NCBI GenBank assembly: GCA_014885115.2
Contig: WKLE02001271.1
Span: 1 to 24,393, forward strand
Direction: 5' to 3'
Origin: Asterionellopsis glacialis
Taxonomy: Eukaryota > Bacillariophyta > Plagiogrammaphyceae > Rhaphoneidales > Asterionellopsidaceae
Length of the DNA: 24,393 nucleotides
The position numbers were made by a program, and so were the translations under genes. Shown piece by piece: positions 1 to 9,357 of this stretch. The first letter of the stretch is position 1. The number at the start of each line of letters is the position of its first letter. A model generated the notes under the pieces. That model saw only the letters and a list, made by a program, of their open reading frames with translations. It was not told the origin of the DNA and did no database searches.

Positions 1-421
1 TTTGAACATTTCTACATTTGGTTTGTCATGATGACGTCAAATATGGATTTGGAACAAATCCGCAGGTGTCCCTGGTACTTCACGACACGAGTATGACAAT
101 TATCATTTTTTTGTTACATCCCTCAAACGCGCACTCCCCGCCCCGGGCGGATCTTTCTCCTTGTTGTTTCTCGCTGAATTTTTTTGCCCTGTGGGCATGT
201 CTTTGCTTCGGAGAACGAACTGCATTGGCTATGCAACAAGTTCGGACAGTTATTTTTATTCGTTGGTAGTCTTTTACCAGGGTAGAAGCCTCCGAAGCAT
301 TGTACCTGTACAGCGTAGCCGGTACTATACCAGGTACATCAGTGACCCCGATTGTTGTCGTCGTCGTCGTCATCGTCGTTGTCGTTGCGCTTGCTCTTGC
401 TCTTGTTTGTGACTTCTGACC
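1..421 (+). promoter_or_regulatory. Upstream region and likely 5' leader of the first TM9SF gene
   Basis: This non-coding stretch leads into the ATG at 422. It holds a perfect 8-bp CRE-type palindrome TGACGTCA at 32-39, which is a bZIP-type site in other organisms, including CO2/cAMP-responsive promoters described in diatoms. At 302-337 there is a cluster of GTAC motifs (GTACCTGTAC, CCGGTAC, AGGTAC) around a TATA-like CTATACC. At about 349-411 a CGT/TTG-rich trinucleotide run is followed by repeats of TTGCTC, probably within the transcribed leader. Short open frames here on both strands look like chance. The function of the motifs is inferred, not shown. Confidence 0.45.
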
Positions 422-2569
422 ATGATGCGTCAGATCAAAGCAGCGTTGCTGCTTTTCCTAGCCCTCACAATATGTGTGGAAGCAGGCAGAGATGGAAAGA
501 TTGAAAGGAAGAAGCGTTTGGGTATTCGCGAAAAACGAAAGATTGAAAAGGAAAAGTTGAAAAAGTACATTGAAATGCGAAAACAAGGTTTTGATGAAGT
601 TAGTAATACCAAATCAGCTGCTGAGATGCGTGATTACCGTCTTCGTAAGAAAAAGCAGAAAGGTCTTATCCGCAAGAAGCAAGTATCCATCGCCTCTGTA
701 CTTTTTCCTGGTGTATCACCCGAAGAATATCGCAATAACGAAGAAATCGTCATGGTGGCCGATCTTGTCGATTCTGCCAAAACACAAGTCCCGTATGAAT
801 ATTATGATTTGCCTTTTTGCAAGGCCCCCAAGATGGATGAAATTAAAAAGAACAATTTCTACCGTAAAAATCTTGGAGCACGTCTTCAGGGACACGAATT
901 AAAGCCTTCTCCGTACGTATTGAATGTCAAACAAAGTCATGGATGTAGACCACTTTGTGTCGTATCCGTCAACAGCAAAAAGCTTGCTCGATTGAAAAAG
1001 CTTGTTGCACGTATGTACTATGTTCAGATGTCTCTTGATCAGCTTCCCGTCCTCATGAGGAGTAAGGAATTGAACTATGCAGCACGTGGATATCCTGTGG
1101 GATTCCTAGCTCCACCTGCTACCAGTAGCGGACTCAAGAGTGATGAATCGTACCTTTACAACCACTTGAAATTCACCATTACCTACCGTGAGGCACCTAG
1201 TGAATTCGAAGGCGTTCGCATTACTGGATTTGATGTTCATCCTGTATCCATCAATCATGAAATTCCTGACAAATTTACACCAGCCTCCAAGGTCAACACC
1301 TGTACCGGCAAAACCGATGTTGGTAACTACCCTGACACATACCTCAAGATCCGTACCGACAAGTCGGGCAATTTCAATGTCATGTACTCGTACGAAGTGG
1401 AATGGGTGGAATCTGACCTGGCATGGAGTGATCGTTGGGATGTATACCTTATTGGTTCACCCGATGACGAAATTCATTTGTTTTCCATTGTTAACTCCTT
1501 CATGATAGTTTTGTTTTTGACGGGTGCTGTCGGTACTATTTTGGTCCGTGCACTCCGCAGAGATATTGCAGGCTACAATGAAATGCAAACCTTGGAAGAA
1601 GCCCAAGAAGAAACAGGATGGAAATTAGTACACGGTGATGTCTTCCGTCCTCCCGAGTACAATATGTTCCTCAGTGTTGCTGTAGGAACCGGTGCTCAAC
1701 TTGGTACCTCTTTCTTCCTTACACTCATGTGCTCCATTCTCGGATGGCTCAATCCGATGAGGAAGGGTGCTGCCTTGACAGCTATGATTCTTTTGTACGT
1801 TTTGAGTGGTACAGTTGCTGGATACATGTCCGCACGTCTATGCAAGTTCTGTGATGGAAAGGCATGGAAACGAAATTCTGTTTTGACTGCAACGGCTTTA
1901 CCAGGACTCTTGACAGGAATGTTTACCTTCCTCAATATCTTCTTGACATTTGCTGGTGCAGCAACCGCTGTATCGTTCTTGACGATCCTTGTCCTCTTTT
2001 TACTTTGGACGTGTGTTTCAACACCCCTTGTTTTACTTGGTGCCTTTTTGGGACTTCGTGCCAAAGAAATTGAGGTCCCCACCAAGATTAATCAAATTGC
2101 ACGTGTTGTACCTCCTCAACCACTTTACTTACACCCTTGCTGCAGTATGGTTTGTGGTGGCCTCCTCCCCTTTGGTGCAGTTTGTATTGAACTTGCCTTT
2201 ATTATGAGTGCCATGTGGTTGCACCAAATCTACTACGTTATGGGATTTTTGATGGCTGTCCTTTTCATCGTTGTGGCGACTTGCGCTGAAGTATCAATCG
2301 TCATGACCTACCTACGTTTATGCTCGGAAGATCATCGTTGGTGGTGGCCATCCTTTTTGAACTGTGCGGGTGGTGGATTCCACCTGTGGTTGTATTCTGT
2401 ATGGTTCTTGACGAATCAACTTGATTTGGTTGGTTTCTTACCCATCTCGGTGTACATGACCTACATGACTATGATTTCTATTTGCTTTGGGTGCCTTTGT
2501 GGTGCCGTTGGTACTGTTTCCAGTTTCTACTTTAATAAGATCATTTACAGCGCCGTCAAGATTGATTAA
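422..2569 (+). CDS. Transmembrane 9 superfamily (nonaspanin, EMP70-type) protein, copy 1
   Basis: A complete 715-residue member of the TM9SF family, polytopic proteins of the Golgi/endosome involved in cargo sorting and membrane-protein trafficking. The first ATG gives a clear signal peptide (about residues 1-21). A Lys/Arg-rich segment follows (about 22-92), then the family's lumenal domain starting near LFPGVSPEEY (94-103) with the hallmark QVPYEYYDLPFC (about 122-133). The first membrane span is at about 353-378. A conserved cytosolic loop carries EEAQEETGWKLVHGDVFRPP (about 390-410). Further hydrophobic spans run to the end, giving nine in the family pattern. The last residues, AVKID, fit the KxD/E tail known to bind COPI and hold these proteins in the Golgi. 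The basic insert is longer than in the animal, yeast and plant members I know. A convergent paralog lies at 3495-5663. No introns or breaks are seen. Confidence 0.95.
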   Translation: MMRQIKAALLLFLALTICVEAGRDGKIERKKRLGIREKRKIEKEKLKKYIEMRKQGFDEVSNTKSAAEMRDYRLRKKKQKGLIRKKQVSIASVLFPGVSPEEYRNNEEIVMVADLVDSAKTQVPYEYYDLPFCKAPKMDEIKKNNFYRKNLGARLQGHELKPSPYVLNVKQSHGCRPLCVVSVNSKKLARLKKLVARMYYVQMSLDQLPVLMRSKELNYAARGYPVGFLAPPATSSGLKSDESYLYNHLKFTITYREAPSEFEGVRITGFDVHPVSINHEIPDKFTPASKVNTCTGKTDVGNYPDTYLKIRTDKSGNFNVMYSYEVEWVESDLAWSDRWDVYLIGSPDDEIHLFSIVNSFMIVLFLTGAVGTILVRALRRDIAGYNEMQTLEEAQEETGWKLVHGDVFRPPEYNMFLSVAVGTGAQLGTSFFLTLMCSILGWLNPMRKGAALTAMILLYVLSGTVAGYMSARLCKFCDGKAWKRNSVLTATALPGLLTGMFTFLNIFLTFAGAATAVSFLTILVLFLLWTCVSTPLVLLGAFLGLRAKEIEVPTKINQIARVVPPQPLYLHPCCSMVCGGLLPFGAVCIELAFIMSAMWLHQIYYVMGFLMAVLFIVVATCAEVSIVMTYLRLCSEDHRWWWPSFLNCAGGGFHLWLYSVWFLTNQLDLVGFLPISVYMTYMTMISICFGCLCGAVGTVSSFYFNKIIYSAVKID

Positions 2570-3494
2570 AAAAAGACCCTGTCTCCGGGGAGGAGAATGC
2601 AACTTGGGCAATTCTCTCTATCTAGTGACCTTGCGCAATAGGAACAATAAAGAGTTTATCGTAAAACTTACATCTTTTATAGTAACAACACTATTTTCAG
2701 TCATACTTTGTGCAAGCGGTACTTGTCTCTTTCTCTCTCAAATCACCCCCCTTACGTAAAAGTACCATATACAGAATGTGGTGTTGACTTTTTTGTTGCA
2801 ATACTGGTAAAAGAATACTATTTGAGTATTACGATTATTGTACAGAAATGGTGGTTTTCTAAAAGTGTGAAAGATGAATGATCCAATAGTGTTATTTAAA
2901 TTGCGATTTGCAGTGTAGATAAGGAACTACCCGAGGCTACATTGGACACCTTTGCAACTTGGCCTTCAATAGCATTGCCTACACAGCCGTTTCAGAATTA
3001 TGCGCAAAGGTTCTTGGCTCTCCTTTTCATTTTTTTTACTAGGTAAAGCAGTCATTTGAAAACTTTCACAAGAAAACTTTGCAACAATCTGCATGTTGTA
3101 CGGTAGCTCAGAGGAGGATCCACGACACAGAAAAGTTGCCACCACCAAACTGCAACACATTCTGCAAGTTCCAGAGACGGTTCATGAAAAAAGGGTTGGG
3201 GGAGGCACAGTCAGAAAACTTTGGAAAAGAATTACTTGCACAGGTTGAAAATTTTCTCAAGTAAAGACCAACGAAATTGGAATGGTAACAGAGCGTGTAG
3301 GTTGTGGCCGCACAGTCCGTGGAAAAACATGAATGGACTGATTTAAATGTGTATTTTTCGTGTTCTAAATATAGTTAAAATACTAACATGTCTTTTTTTT
3401 TTCGTTTCTTTTTGTTTGTACCGTTTCGTTCGTCTAGTCTTGCCTAGAGTCCTACTACTTGTGTAATACTGGTATTGGTGTTGTTACTTTTTTT
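2570..3494. other. Convergent intergenic region between the two TM9SF paralogs
   Basis: About 925 bases lie between the two stop codons and should hold both 3' untranslated regions. Each gene has an A-run directly after its stop (TGATTAAAAAAA in each reading direction). Possible AATAAA-type polyadenylation signals occur, for example near 2645 (AACAATAAAG). Small open frames on both strands (such as 2966-3160 minus and 3079-3264 plus) have no recognisable composition or domain, and I treat them as chance. No RNA gene or repeat is recognised. Confidence 0.5.
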
Positions 3495-5663
3495 TTAATC
3501 AACCTTGACAGCACCATAAATAGCTCGTACAAAGACAAAACTACTAAGGACGCCAATGGCACCACAAAAGAGTCCAAAGCATACAGCAATCATGGACATG
3601 TACGTCAAATAAACGATGAGAGGTAAAAATCCAACCAATTCCATACGTGATGTGAGGAACCATAAACTGTAGGCAAAGAGATAGACACCAGCGGAGGCAC
3701 TGTTGAAAAAGGCATCCCACCACCAACGATGATTCTCTGAACAAAGTTGCAAGTAAGTCATGACAATGGAAACTTCCGCGCAAGTGGCAGTCAAAATCAA
3801 AAGGACGGCCAAGAGGAATCCCATTACGTAGTAGATTTGATGCAACCATAGGGCACTCATGATGAAAAAGAGTTCAATGCACACAGATCCAAAGGGTAAG
3901 ATACCACCAATCAAATAAGATAAGGGTGGCTTGGAATACCATACTTGTTCGGGTACAAATCTTGCGATTTGATTTGTCTTGGTGGGGACTTCAATCTTGT
4001 TGGCTTTAAATCCAAAGAAGGATCCAGCAAAGACCAAGGGTGTAGAGACACATACCCAAAGTAAAAAGAGTACCAAAATAGTAAGGAAGGATACAGCCGT
4101 GGCGGCACCGGCGATACTCAAAAAGATGTTCAAAATGGTAAACATTCCTACCAAGACAGAGGGGAGTGCAGTGGCAGTCAGGAAGGTATGCTCTTTCCAT
4201 GCCTTGGTGTCGCAAAACTTGGATAGACGAGCGGAGACGTATCCAGCGACGGATCCGCACAACACGTACAAGATAATAATGGCAGTCAAGGTTTGTCCCT
4301 TCTTCATGGGGTTCAAAAGACCGGCAATGGCACAAAGCAGGGTGATGAAGAATGCCATACCAATTTGAGCTCCTGTACCGACAGCAACACTAAGTAACAT
4401 GGAAGAATGTTGGGGTGGACGGAAGACATCCCCGTGAACTAATTTCCATCCAGTTTCTTCTTGAGCTTCTTCCAAGGTTTGCATTTCATTGTATCCTGCA
4501 ATATCTTTACGGAGTGTACGGATCATGATGGTACCAATGGCACCTGTTAAAAACATGACAATCATTAAGGAATTGAAAATGGCAAAGAAGTGAATATCAT
4601 CGTCGGGGGCACCAATCAAATAGACATCCCAACGATCACTCCATAACAATTCAGATTCGACCCATTCCACTTCATAGGAATACAATACCTCGAGGGCTTC
4701 GCCGACAGGTCCTGTACGGAGAGGAAGGTAGGTCTCGGGATGATTCGTAACGGCGGGTGCATCGGGGGCATTGCAGGTTTTAATGGTAGACTCGGGCGAC
4801 AACTGTTTTTCAATTTCATGTTGGATCGAAACAGGATGAACATCGAATCCTGTAATACGAACACCATCAAATTCAGAGGCTTCTTCACGGTAGGTAATTG
4901 TAAATTTTAAATGATTGTACAAGTAAAATTCATCACTTTTGAGACCCGTGTGGGACGGAGGTGCCTTGAATCCGACGGGATATCCACGAACGGCATAATT
5001 GAGTTCCTTGGATCTCATAAGGACTGGTAATTGATCAAAAGTTAAATTAATACGGTATTGACGATCTACCAATTTACGCATCCAACGTAACTTTTTACCT
5101 GGAATGTTGACTTGACAGAGAGGAGTACATGCCATGTCTTGTTTGACCTTCATGACAAAGGGGGCAGGCAAAATTTCGTGTCCCTGAAGACGTGCACCCA
5201 AATTCTTACGCATCTTAATGAGACGGACATTGTCCGAATCAGGGACAGGACAAGTGGGCAAATCATAAAAATCAAAGGGGACTTGAGTTTTTTTCGAAGT
5301 GACCAAATCGACATACATTAAAACATCTTCGTTGTCACGGTATTCTTCAGGAGACACACCCGGAAATAAGACACTTGCTAAATCGGTCTCTCTTCGCAAG
5401 ACACCCTTGCGTTTCTTTTTACGAAGTTGATAATTACGAATGACAGCTGCCTCGGCAGAATGTGATACTTCATCGACACCCTTGGCCTTGAGGGCAATAT
5501 ATTCATCCATTTGTTTTTTGGCTAATTTCTTTCGATCGGCACGTGACACTCGTGCTGCTTTGGCACCTCCTGCGGAAACCACACCATGATGGTTGCTTCC
5601 ACTCAAGGCAACCGCAAGCACAAGTGCAGCACTCCATAAAAGGGAAATGCAATGACGAGTCAT
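3495..5663 (-). CDS. Transmembrane 9 superfamily (nonaspanin, EMP70-type) protein, copy 2
   Basis: A complete 722-residue paralog of the gene at 422-2569, on the opposite strand and tail-to-tail with it. The ATG at 5663 starts a signal peptide (about residues 1-31, hydrophobic core LLWSAALVLAVAL). It shares the basic insert (conserved DEVS and LRKKK), the lumenal LFPGVSPEEY at about 97-106, the cytosolic loop EEAQEETGWKLVHGDVFRPP, and the same membrane-span pattern. It ends in AVKVD, a KxD/E COPI-type Golgi retention tail. The lumenal half has diverged more than the membrane half. DNA for the cytosolic loop is almost identical to copy 1, including most silent positions. The role is expected to match copy 1: cargo sorting in the Golgi/endosomal system. 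Whether the copies differ in location or expression cannot be seen. Confidence 0.95.
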   Translation of the reverse strand: MTRHCISLLWSAALVLAVALSGSNHHGVVSAGGAKAARVSRADRKKLAKKQMDEYIALKAKGVDEVSHSAEAAVIRNYQLRKKKRKGVLRRETDLASVLFPGVSPEEYRDNEDVLMYVDLVTSKKTQVPFDFYDLPTCPVPDSDNVRLIKMRKNLGARLQGHEILPAPFVMKVKQDMACTPLCQVNIPGKKLRWMRKLVDRQYRINLTFDQLPVLMRSKELNYAVRGYPVGFKAPPSHTGLKSDEFYLYNHLKFTITYREEASEFDGVRITGFDVHPVSIQHEIEKQLSPESTIKTCNAPDAPAVTNHPETYLPLRTGPVGEALEVLYSYEVEWVESELLWSDRWDVYLIGAPDDDIHFFAIFNSLMIVMFLTGAIGTIMIRTLRKDIAGYNEMQTLEEAQEETGWKLVHGDVFRPPQHSSMLLSVAVGTGAQIGMAFFITLLCAIAGLLNPMKKGQTLTAIIILYVLCGSVAGYVSARLSKFCDTKAWKEHTFLTATALPSVLVGMFTILNIFLSIAGAATAVSFLTILVLFLLWVCVSTPLVFAGSFFGFKANKIEVPTKTNQIARFVPEQVWYSKPPLSYLIGGILPFGSVCIELFFIMSALWLHQIYYVMGFLLAVLLILTATCAEVSIVMTYLQLCSENHRWWWDAFFNSASAGVYLFAYSLWFLTSRMELVGFLPLIVYLTYMSMIAVCFGLFCGAIGVLSSFVFVRAIYGAVKVD

Positions 5664-6598
5664 ATTGTAATTGCGTTGTGTTTCTAATGTAGTTAGTTGA
5701 CTTTGCTTTCCTAGTTACTAACTATCCTATGCCTGTGGGACTCAAACACCAGCAACACACAAGATACACAGCAGCGGAGAGATGAGGTGTCCAAAGAGAG
5801 ACAGTGGCGTCCTTTTGGTCGGGGAACTTTGGACCAAAAAGTCAGGTCTTTCACGTGTTCTGCTCTAGCTTCAGTAGCTTTTCTTCGTGGAGCTCAACGG
5901 TTGTGACTTTTTCTCGCGTTGCCTTGGTTGTTTCTGGGCTCCGTACTGCTCTTCTTCTCCGCCTCCATTCTCAGAAAAATCCAAAAAATCTTATGTACTT
6001 GTACTACTTTAGGAGCAAGGTAGGAAAACAGGTACCGGTACAAAGATGCGGAGTCCTGTGCACCTACCGGTACTTACGAGTGGCTCCGTATATTATTCGC
6101 GTTGCCGTTTTCCAGCTAGGCTTGCTCCCCAAATGAACGATCATTGGAGAAACATGAATTGTTAAATGAATAAATATGATACCTCTTCAATTAAGAGTCA
6201 ATACTTATCGAGTGTATAATTTGTATTAATTTCTACGATAAGATATCCTTTCTCATTAATAAATAGTAATGAAATTCAAACTTGCACCCAGAAAAACTAC
6301 CTTACACTAAAGTACAGGCGCACGCACGCACGCACGCACGCAAGACAGAACACAATGCAGAAAGGAGCAACGATCTCGTAGCGTGAGCAGTGCAACCTCT
6401 CGTAGCAAATGTTGCAGTAAAAATCTGCCCCTGGAAACTGCCAGCAAACCAAAAATTTGCGCGTCAACTTGGGTGTCGCGAAACAGAGGTAGAAAACAAA
6501 TCTAACTCTGCAGCAGCCATCATTGACTTCTCACTTTCATCAAAGCAAGAGGTTAGCTTTGATATCAAGGATGTAACAACAACTACAACAAAAAACAA
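5664..6598 (-). promoter_or_regulatory. Upstream region of TM9SF copy 2
   Basis: Gene-free DNA upstream of the minus-strand gene that starts at 5663. Notable motifs are a perfect 10-bp palindrome GTACCGGTAC at 6032-6041 and a second TACCGGTAC at 6065-6073. GTAC-type motifs also occur upstream of TM9SF copy 1, so they may be shared promoter elements. A very AT-rich block at about 6160-6290 and a GCAC microsatellite follow. An open frame at 5804-6136 (plus) has no recognised domain and covers the motif cluster, so I do not call it. The region from about 6350 to 6598 may be the 5' flank of the decayed element that follows. Confidence 0.4.
6317..6341. repeat. GCAC microsatellite
   Basis: About five to six tandem copies of the tetranucleotide GCAC (CGCACGCACG...) with almost no interruption, in the gene-free region between TM9SF copy 2 and the transposon remnants. 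Alternating purine/pyrimidine sequence of this kind can adopt Z-DNA, but no function is implied. Confidence 0.9.
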
Positions 6599-7733
6599 TG
6601 GAGGATTACACAATTGCTCCCAATCCTGATCTCCACGCACATCCAGAGCTAAATGCAAATGCAGCTCAAGGAGATCCATGAAAATGGGAGCAAAGGAGTG
6701 GAATCCACTGGTTCACCCAATGCTCTGTTTTGTTTTTTTCAACCACATTCAAGAACCACCCAGGCACCCTCATATAAGATACATTATCTAGTAGGAAGGA
6801 CCAAGAAGCATTCACAATTGCTTCACAGTTTGAAGCGTATTAGGATCAAATGGAAACCTTAGCCAACCAAGCAGAAGTGCTAACCCAGGTGTTGAGTACA
6901 GACCACATCATATATTATCTGACTGTCTTATTGTTATCTCAAAAGATACAGCAGATGTAGTAATTCTGCACAGCTTGGCACATTACAATGTTACCATGGG
7001 TGGTGTAGCAGAGGAGTACAAAGAAAGGTTCTTCACCAACTTGCCCTATGCTGCTAGTGTTGCCAGCAGCACAACACAACAATCAGACAATCAACACACA
7101 AAAGAAAAGAAGACTTTTATTTGGTGATGAAAAATTTGAGCTTAGTTTAATCCGGAGAAGATCTGGCAATTTAGTAAGAAGTAAAAGATTCAGGAAATAT
7201 TAGTAAATGGTAAATTTGTGAGTCTGTCTGCTTGCCCACCCACCAATCATCCATCCTCAAGAGTGTCCTACAGGGAGTGTACTTCACAACTTGCAACTAC
7301 CCTTGTACCTCATGCTACCACAAAACACCATAGCCAAAATTGCAGGAAATATCTTTATATACAACTGGGTAATAGAGGATCAATGGGTGCAACAGGTACA
7401 CAGAAACAACTAAGGAGAGATTACACTAGGTTTGTACTCTGGGAATATAAGCAAGGACAATCCCCAGAACAAGTGAGTTAAGGTTCCTCTTTTAATGTTT
7501 TTACCAGCTGCATAGGCACCATATTTCTTGGAACCTCTACCAGCATTTCAAGTGTATACTAAACTGAAGAAGTTAATGGATACAGGTGACCCAGAGGACA
7601 GGGCAACACTATGTATTCTATTTAAATGGTGTATGCTTGCTGGTTCCAAGGCCTTGCCAATTCTTATAAGAGTCAGTTGGGGCATGAATGGAAACATGTG
7701 TCTCCAATGAGAAAATTATGAAAATGGGGTACC
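6599..7733 (+). pseudogene. Decayed plus-strand coding region of unknown family, probably transposon-derived
   Basis: From an ATG at 6599 the plus strand has protein-like stretches in shifting frames, broken by stops. They start with MEDYTIAPNPDLHAHPELN. Later pieces include DTADVVILHSLAHYNVTMGG (about 6945-7010), GTQKQLRRDYTRFVLWEY (about 7390-7445) and DTGDPEDRATLCILFKWCM (about 7580-7640). The composition is coding-like rather than low-complexity. At least four frameshifts or stops would have to be undone to read it through. It stops where the Ty3/gypsy LTR end begins at 7734. The plus-strand pieces at 9340-10116 may be its other half, split by the retrotransposon, but I could not join them by any shared motif. 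I do not recognise the family. Confidence 0.4.
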
Positions 7734-8180
7734 TGCACTATGCTGACAACAATTTTGAAAAGTAGTAGAAAAAGGAGTAGAGTTTGTTAGAGTGAGTAAA
7801 TTATGAGCTATTTTAACTAGTTCTAAAAAACACTTGCCAATGCACCAATTTGTCTCTGGGACCTGTTTTCTGTACATGATCCTATGGCCAATCTACTTAG
7901 AGTTTGGTTCCAGTGGAGTTCGGATTTATCATATGACCCAAACTCCCAGAGGCAGCCAATGAGAGGCCACCGGATTGGCGTGTCACTGCGTTCCGGCGTG
8001 ATGCATCATGCTTTTGAGTCATGCTGCTGCAGAGTGGAATTCCATGCACTTTGTTTGTGATGTCAGTGTATTCTTTTGCATGCAGTGTATCACCACACAT
8101 TCTTGTCCGTGACATCATCACGTCACATTCTGTCCGTACTTCAGTTGATTGACATCATCATATGCAAGTTGTACCTTCCT
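7734..8180 (-). repeat. Long terminal repeat (3' part) of a Ty3/gypsy retrotransposon, copy A
   Basis: About 200 bp from 7734 are repeated in the same orientation at 21902-22107, next to a second Ty3/gypsy remnant. Both copies stop matching at the same base. In element orientation they end ...AGCATAGTGCA, so the LTR end is the canonical CA. Element polarity is minus, with the integrase lying upstream at 8237-8935. A TATA-like AT-rich spot lies near 7925-7937, matching TTATATAAA in copy B. Several CRE/AP-1-like sites lie upstream of it (8058-8157). The upstream edge is uncertain: a short purine run (GAGGAAGG on the minus strand, 8174-8181) is a possible polypurine tract. Identity between the two copies is roughly three quarters, so they are old or belong to different subfamilies. 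Confidence 0.65.
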
Positions 8181-8236
8181 CACGACTTGCCTACTGCACT
8201 TGCCCCTATGTCCAGCAACCTAGTACGGGGACTGTC

Positions 8237-8935
8237 TTATGCAGCCACTGCGTGGTAGGGCTCTACGTGACATATATTCATCCTGTCAAGGACTGGTCCG
8301 TGTTGTAGCATCACAGTACCATTACAGTGTACTTGTCATACTATGAATGGTCCGTCATGAGGTTGTTCATATTCACACGGGTTGGACCAATCGTTCAATA
8401 ATAGGGCTTTGTCACCTACTTTGTAATTATGTTCAATTCTCCTAGCGTTTTCACACTGATTGTTGCTAGGAATCCTAGCTTGTTTCCTACTATGTATGTG
8501 TTCCCAGTTTGCTTCATGTGAAACATTAAGTATCATATCTCTACCAAAAACTAGCTGGCCAGGCGTAGCTTGGAGAGTAGTATGATAAGTGGAATGTATG
8601 GCATATGCAGTGGCAGCAAGTACACTGGCCCAAGGGTTTTCTTTGGTACTATGTTGTACCTTGTGGGTTTGTATCATGTTGCCCACTACCTGATGAATCC
8701 TCTCAATGATAGAGTTTGCTTGTGGGTTACAGGTAGTGATCAGTTTGCGCTTGATGTGGTATTCATCATGTAGCATACTACGGAAGTCCTTCATAAATTC
8801 TGTGCCTTGGTCTAACTCATGAAATATTGAAAATTTTTTTGCTTGGGAATTTTTTTCCTGAAGCTTCTTGCTGAGATCTTTCCAAAACTGTTGAGAAACC
8901 AATGAATCAGTAAATACAGGAAGTGCTGATTTTTT
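8237..8935 (-). pseudogene. Ty3/gypsy integrase remnant (catalytic core and GPY/F module)
   Basis: This minus-strand reading frame carries the second half of a retroviral-type integrase core. LDQGTEF and NPQANSIIERIHQ hold the second Asp and the Glu of the D,D-35-E triad, with exactly 35 residues between them. The first Asp and the N-terminal zinc domain are missing. Downstream, GPFIV and, after a frameshift near 8336, NGTVMLQHGPVLDRMNI match the GPY/F module of Ty3/gypsy integrases. The open frame begins with TTG at 8902, but matching sequence (VFTDSLVSQ) extends upstream, so no true start is present. The remnant is inactive. It was once part of gag-pol, followed on its 3' side by the LTR at 7734-8180. 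Confidence 0.88.
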
Positions 8936-9357
8936 TTAGGAAATTCTGTTTCTTAAATGGCTGACCACTCTAGTACCTGGCACACAAGGTAATCTGGGTT
9001 GTACCTGTACTAGTATTATCTATGTTGTGTGATGTCTGCACCAGTACACAGGACCCTCTACTACTTTCTCTGTTAAGCAATAGTTTTCCAGGGCATAATT
9101 ACTAGCTTTACAATTCTTGCATAGAGCCTGGTACATACTGTACATAACACTATAGAATCCATGCTGCGCACGCAGGCTCCAAATATTTCATTGTTTCTTT
9201 CTTTTGACATGACAAAGTTATCAGCAGCAGCAATGGCAATAGAATTGATCTCTCTTGTTTGTTGGTTGTTAAGAGATCCAATGCTATTGGACAAGTAGGA
9301 ATCAGCCCCATCAAAATATTGGTGATACTGCTGCACTGCTGAATCCTTTCATTCATT
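8936..9357 (-). pseudogene. Coding-like remnant on the minus strand, family unknown
   Basis: From about 9357 down to 9073 the minus strand has two overlapping open frames. One reads YFDGADSYLSNSIGSLNNQQ and then INSIAIAAADNFVMSKERNN, which looks like genuine protein. After a shift, the next frame reads SMYQALCKNCKASNYALENY with further Cys residues, a possible zinc-binding pattern. DNA for that last part (9056-9143) has an inverted copy at 10348-10432. Sequence from 8936 to about 9055 is weakly coding at best. It could be an N-terminal retrotransposon segment or part of another element, and I recognise no domain. Confidence 0.3.
9056..9143 (-). repeat. Inverted duplication, arm 1
   Basis: Read on the minus strand, this 88-bp arm matches 10348-10432 (plus) at roughly 86 percent. 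It shares the 22-base start GTACAGTATGTACCAGGCTC.. and CTAGTAAT.ATGCC. In the frame SMYQAL it encodes three Cys (C-x2-C plus one) where the other arm encodes Arg. It could be a terminal inverted repeat pair of a 1.38-kb element or two copies of a short coding segment. Confidence 0.75.

Noticed and set aside
5812..5841. Short hairpin CTTTTGGTC...GACCAAAAAG
   Set aside because: Only about 8 paired bases, not followed by a T-run in a useful position. Such pairs are common by chance.
5804..6136. 110-codon plus-strand open frame upstream of TM9SF copy 2
   Set aside because: It spans the GTAC palindromes and low-complexity TCTTC sequence, with no domain, so it is most likely chance.
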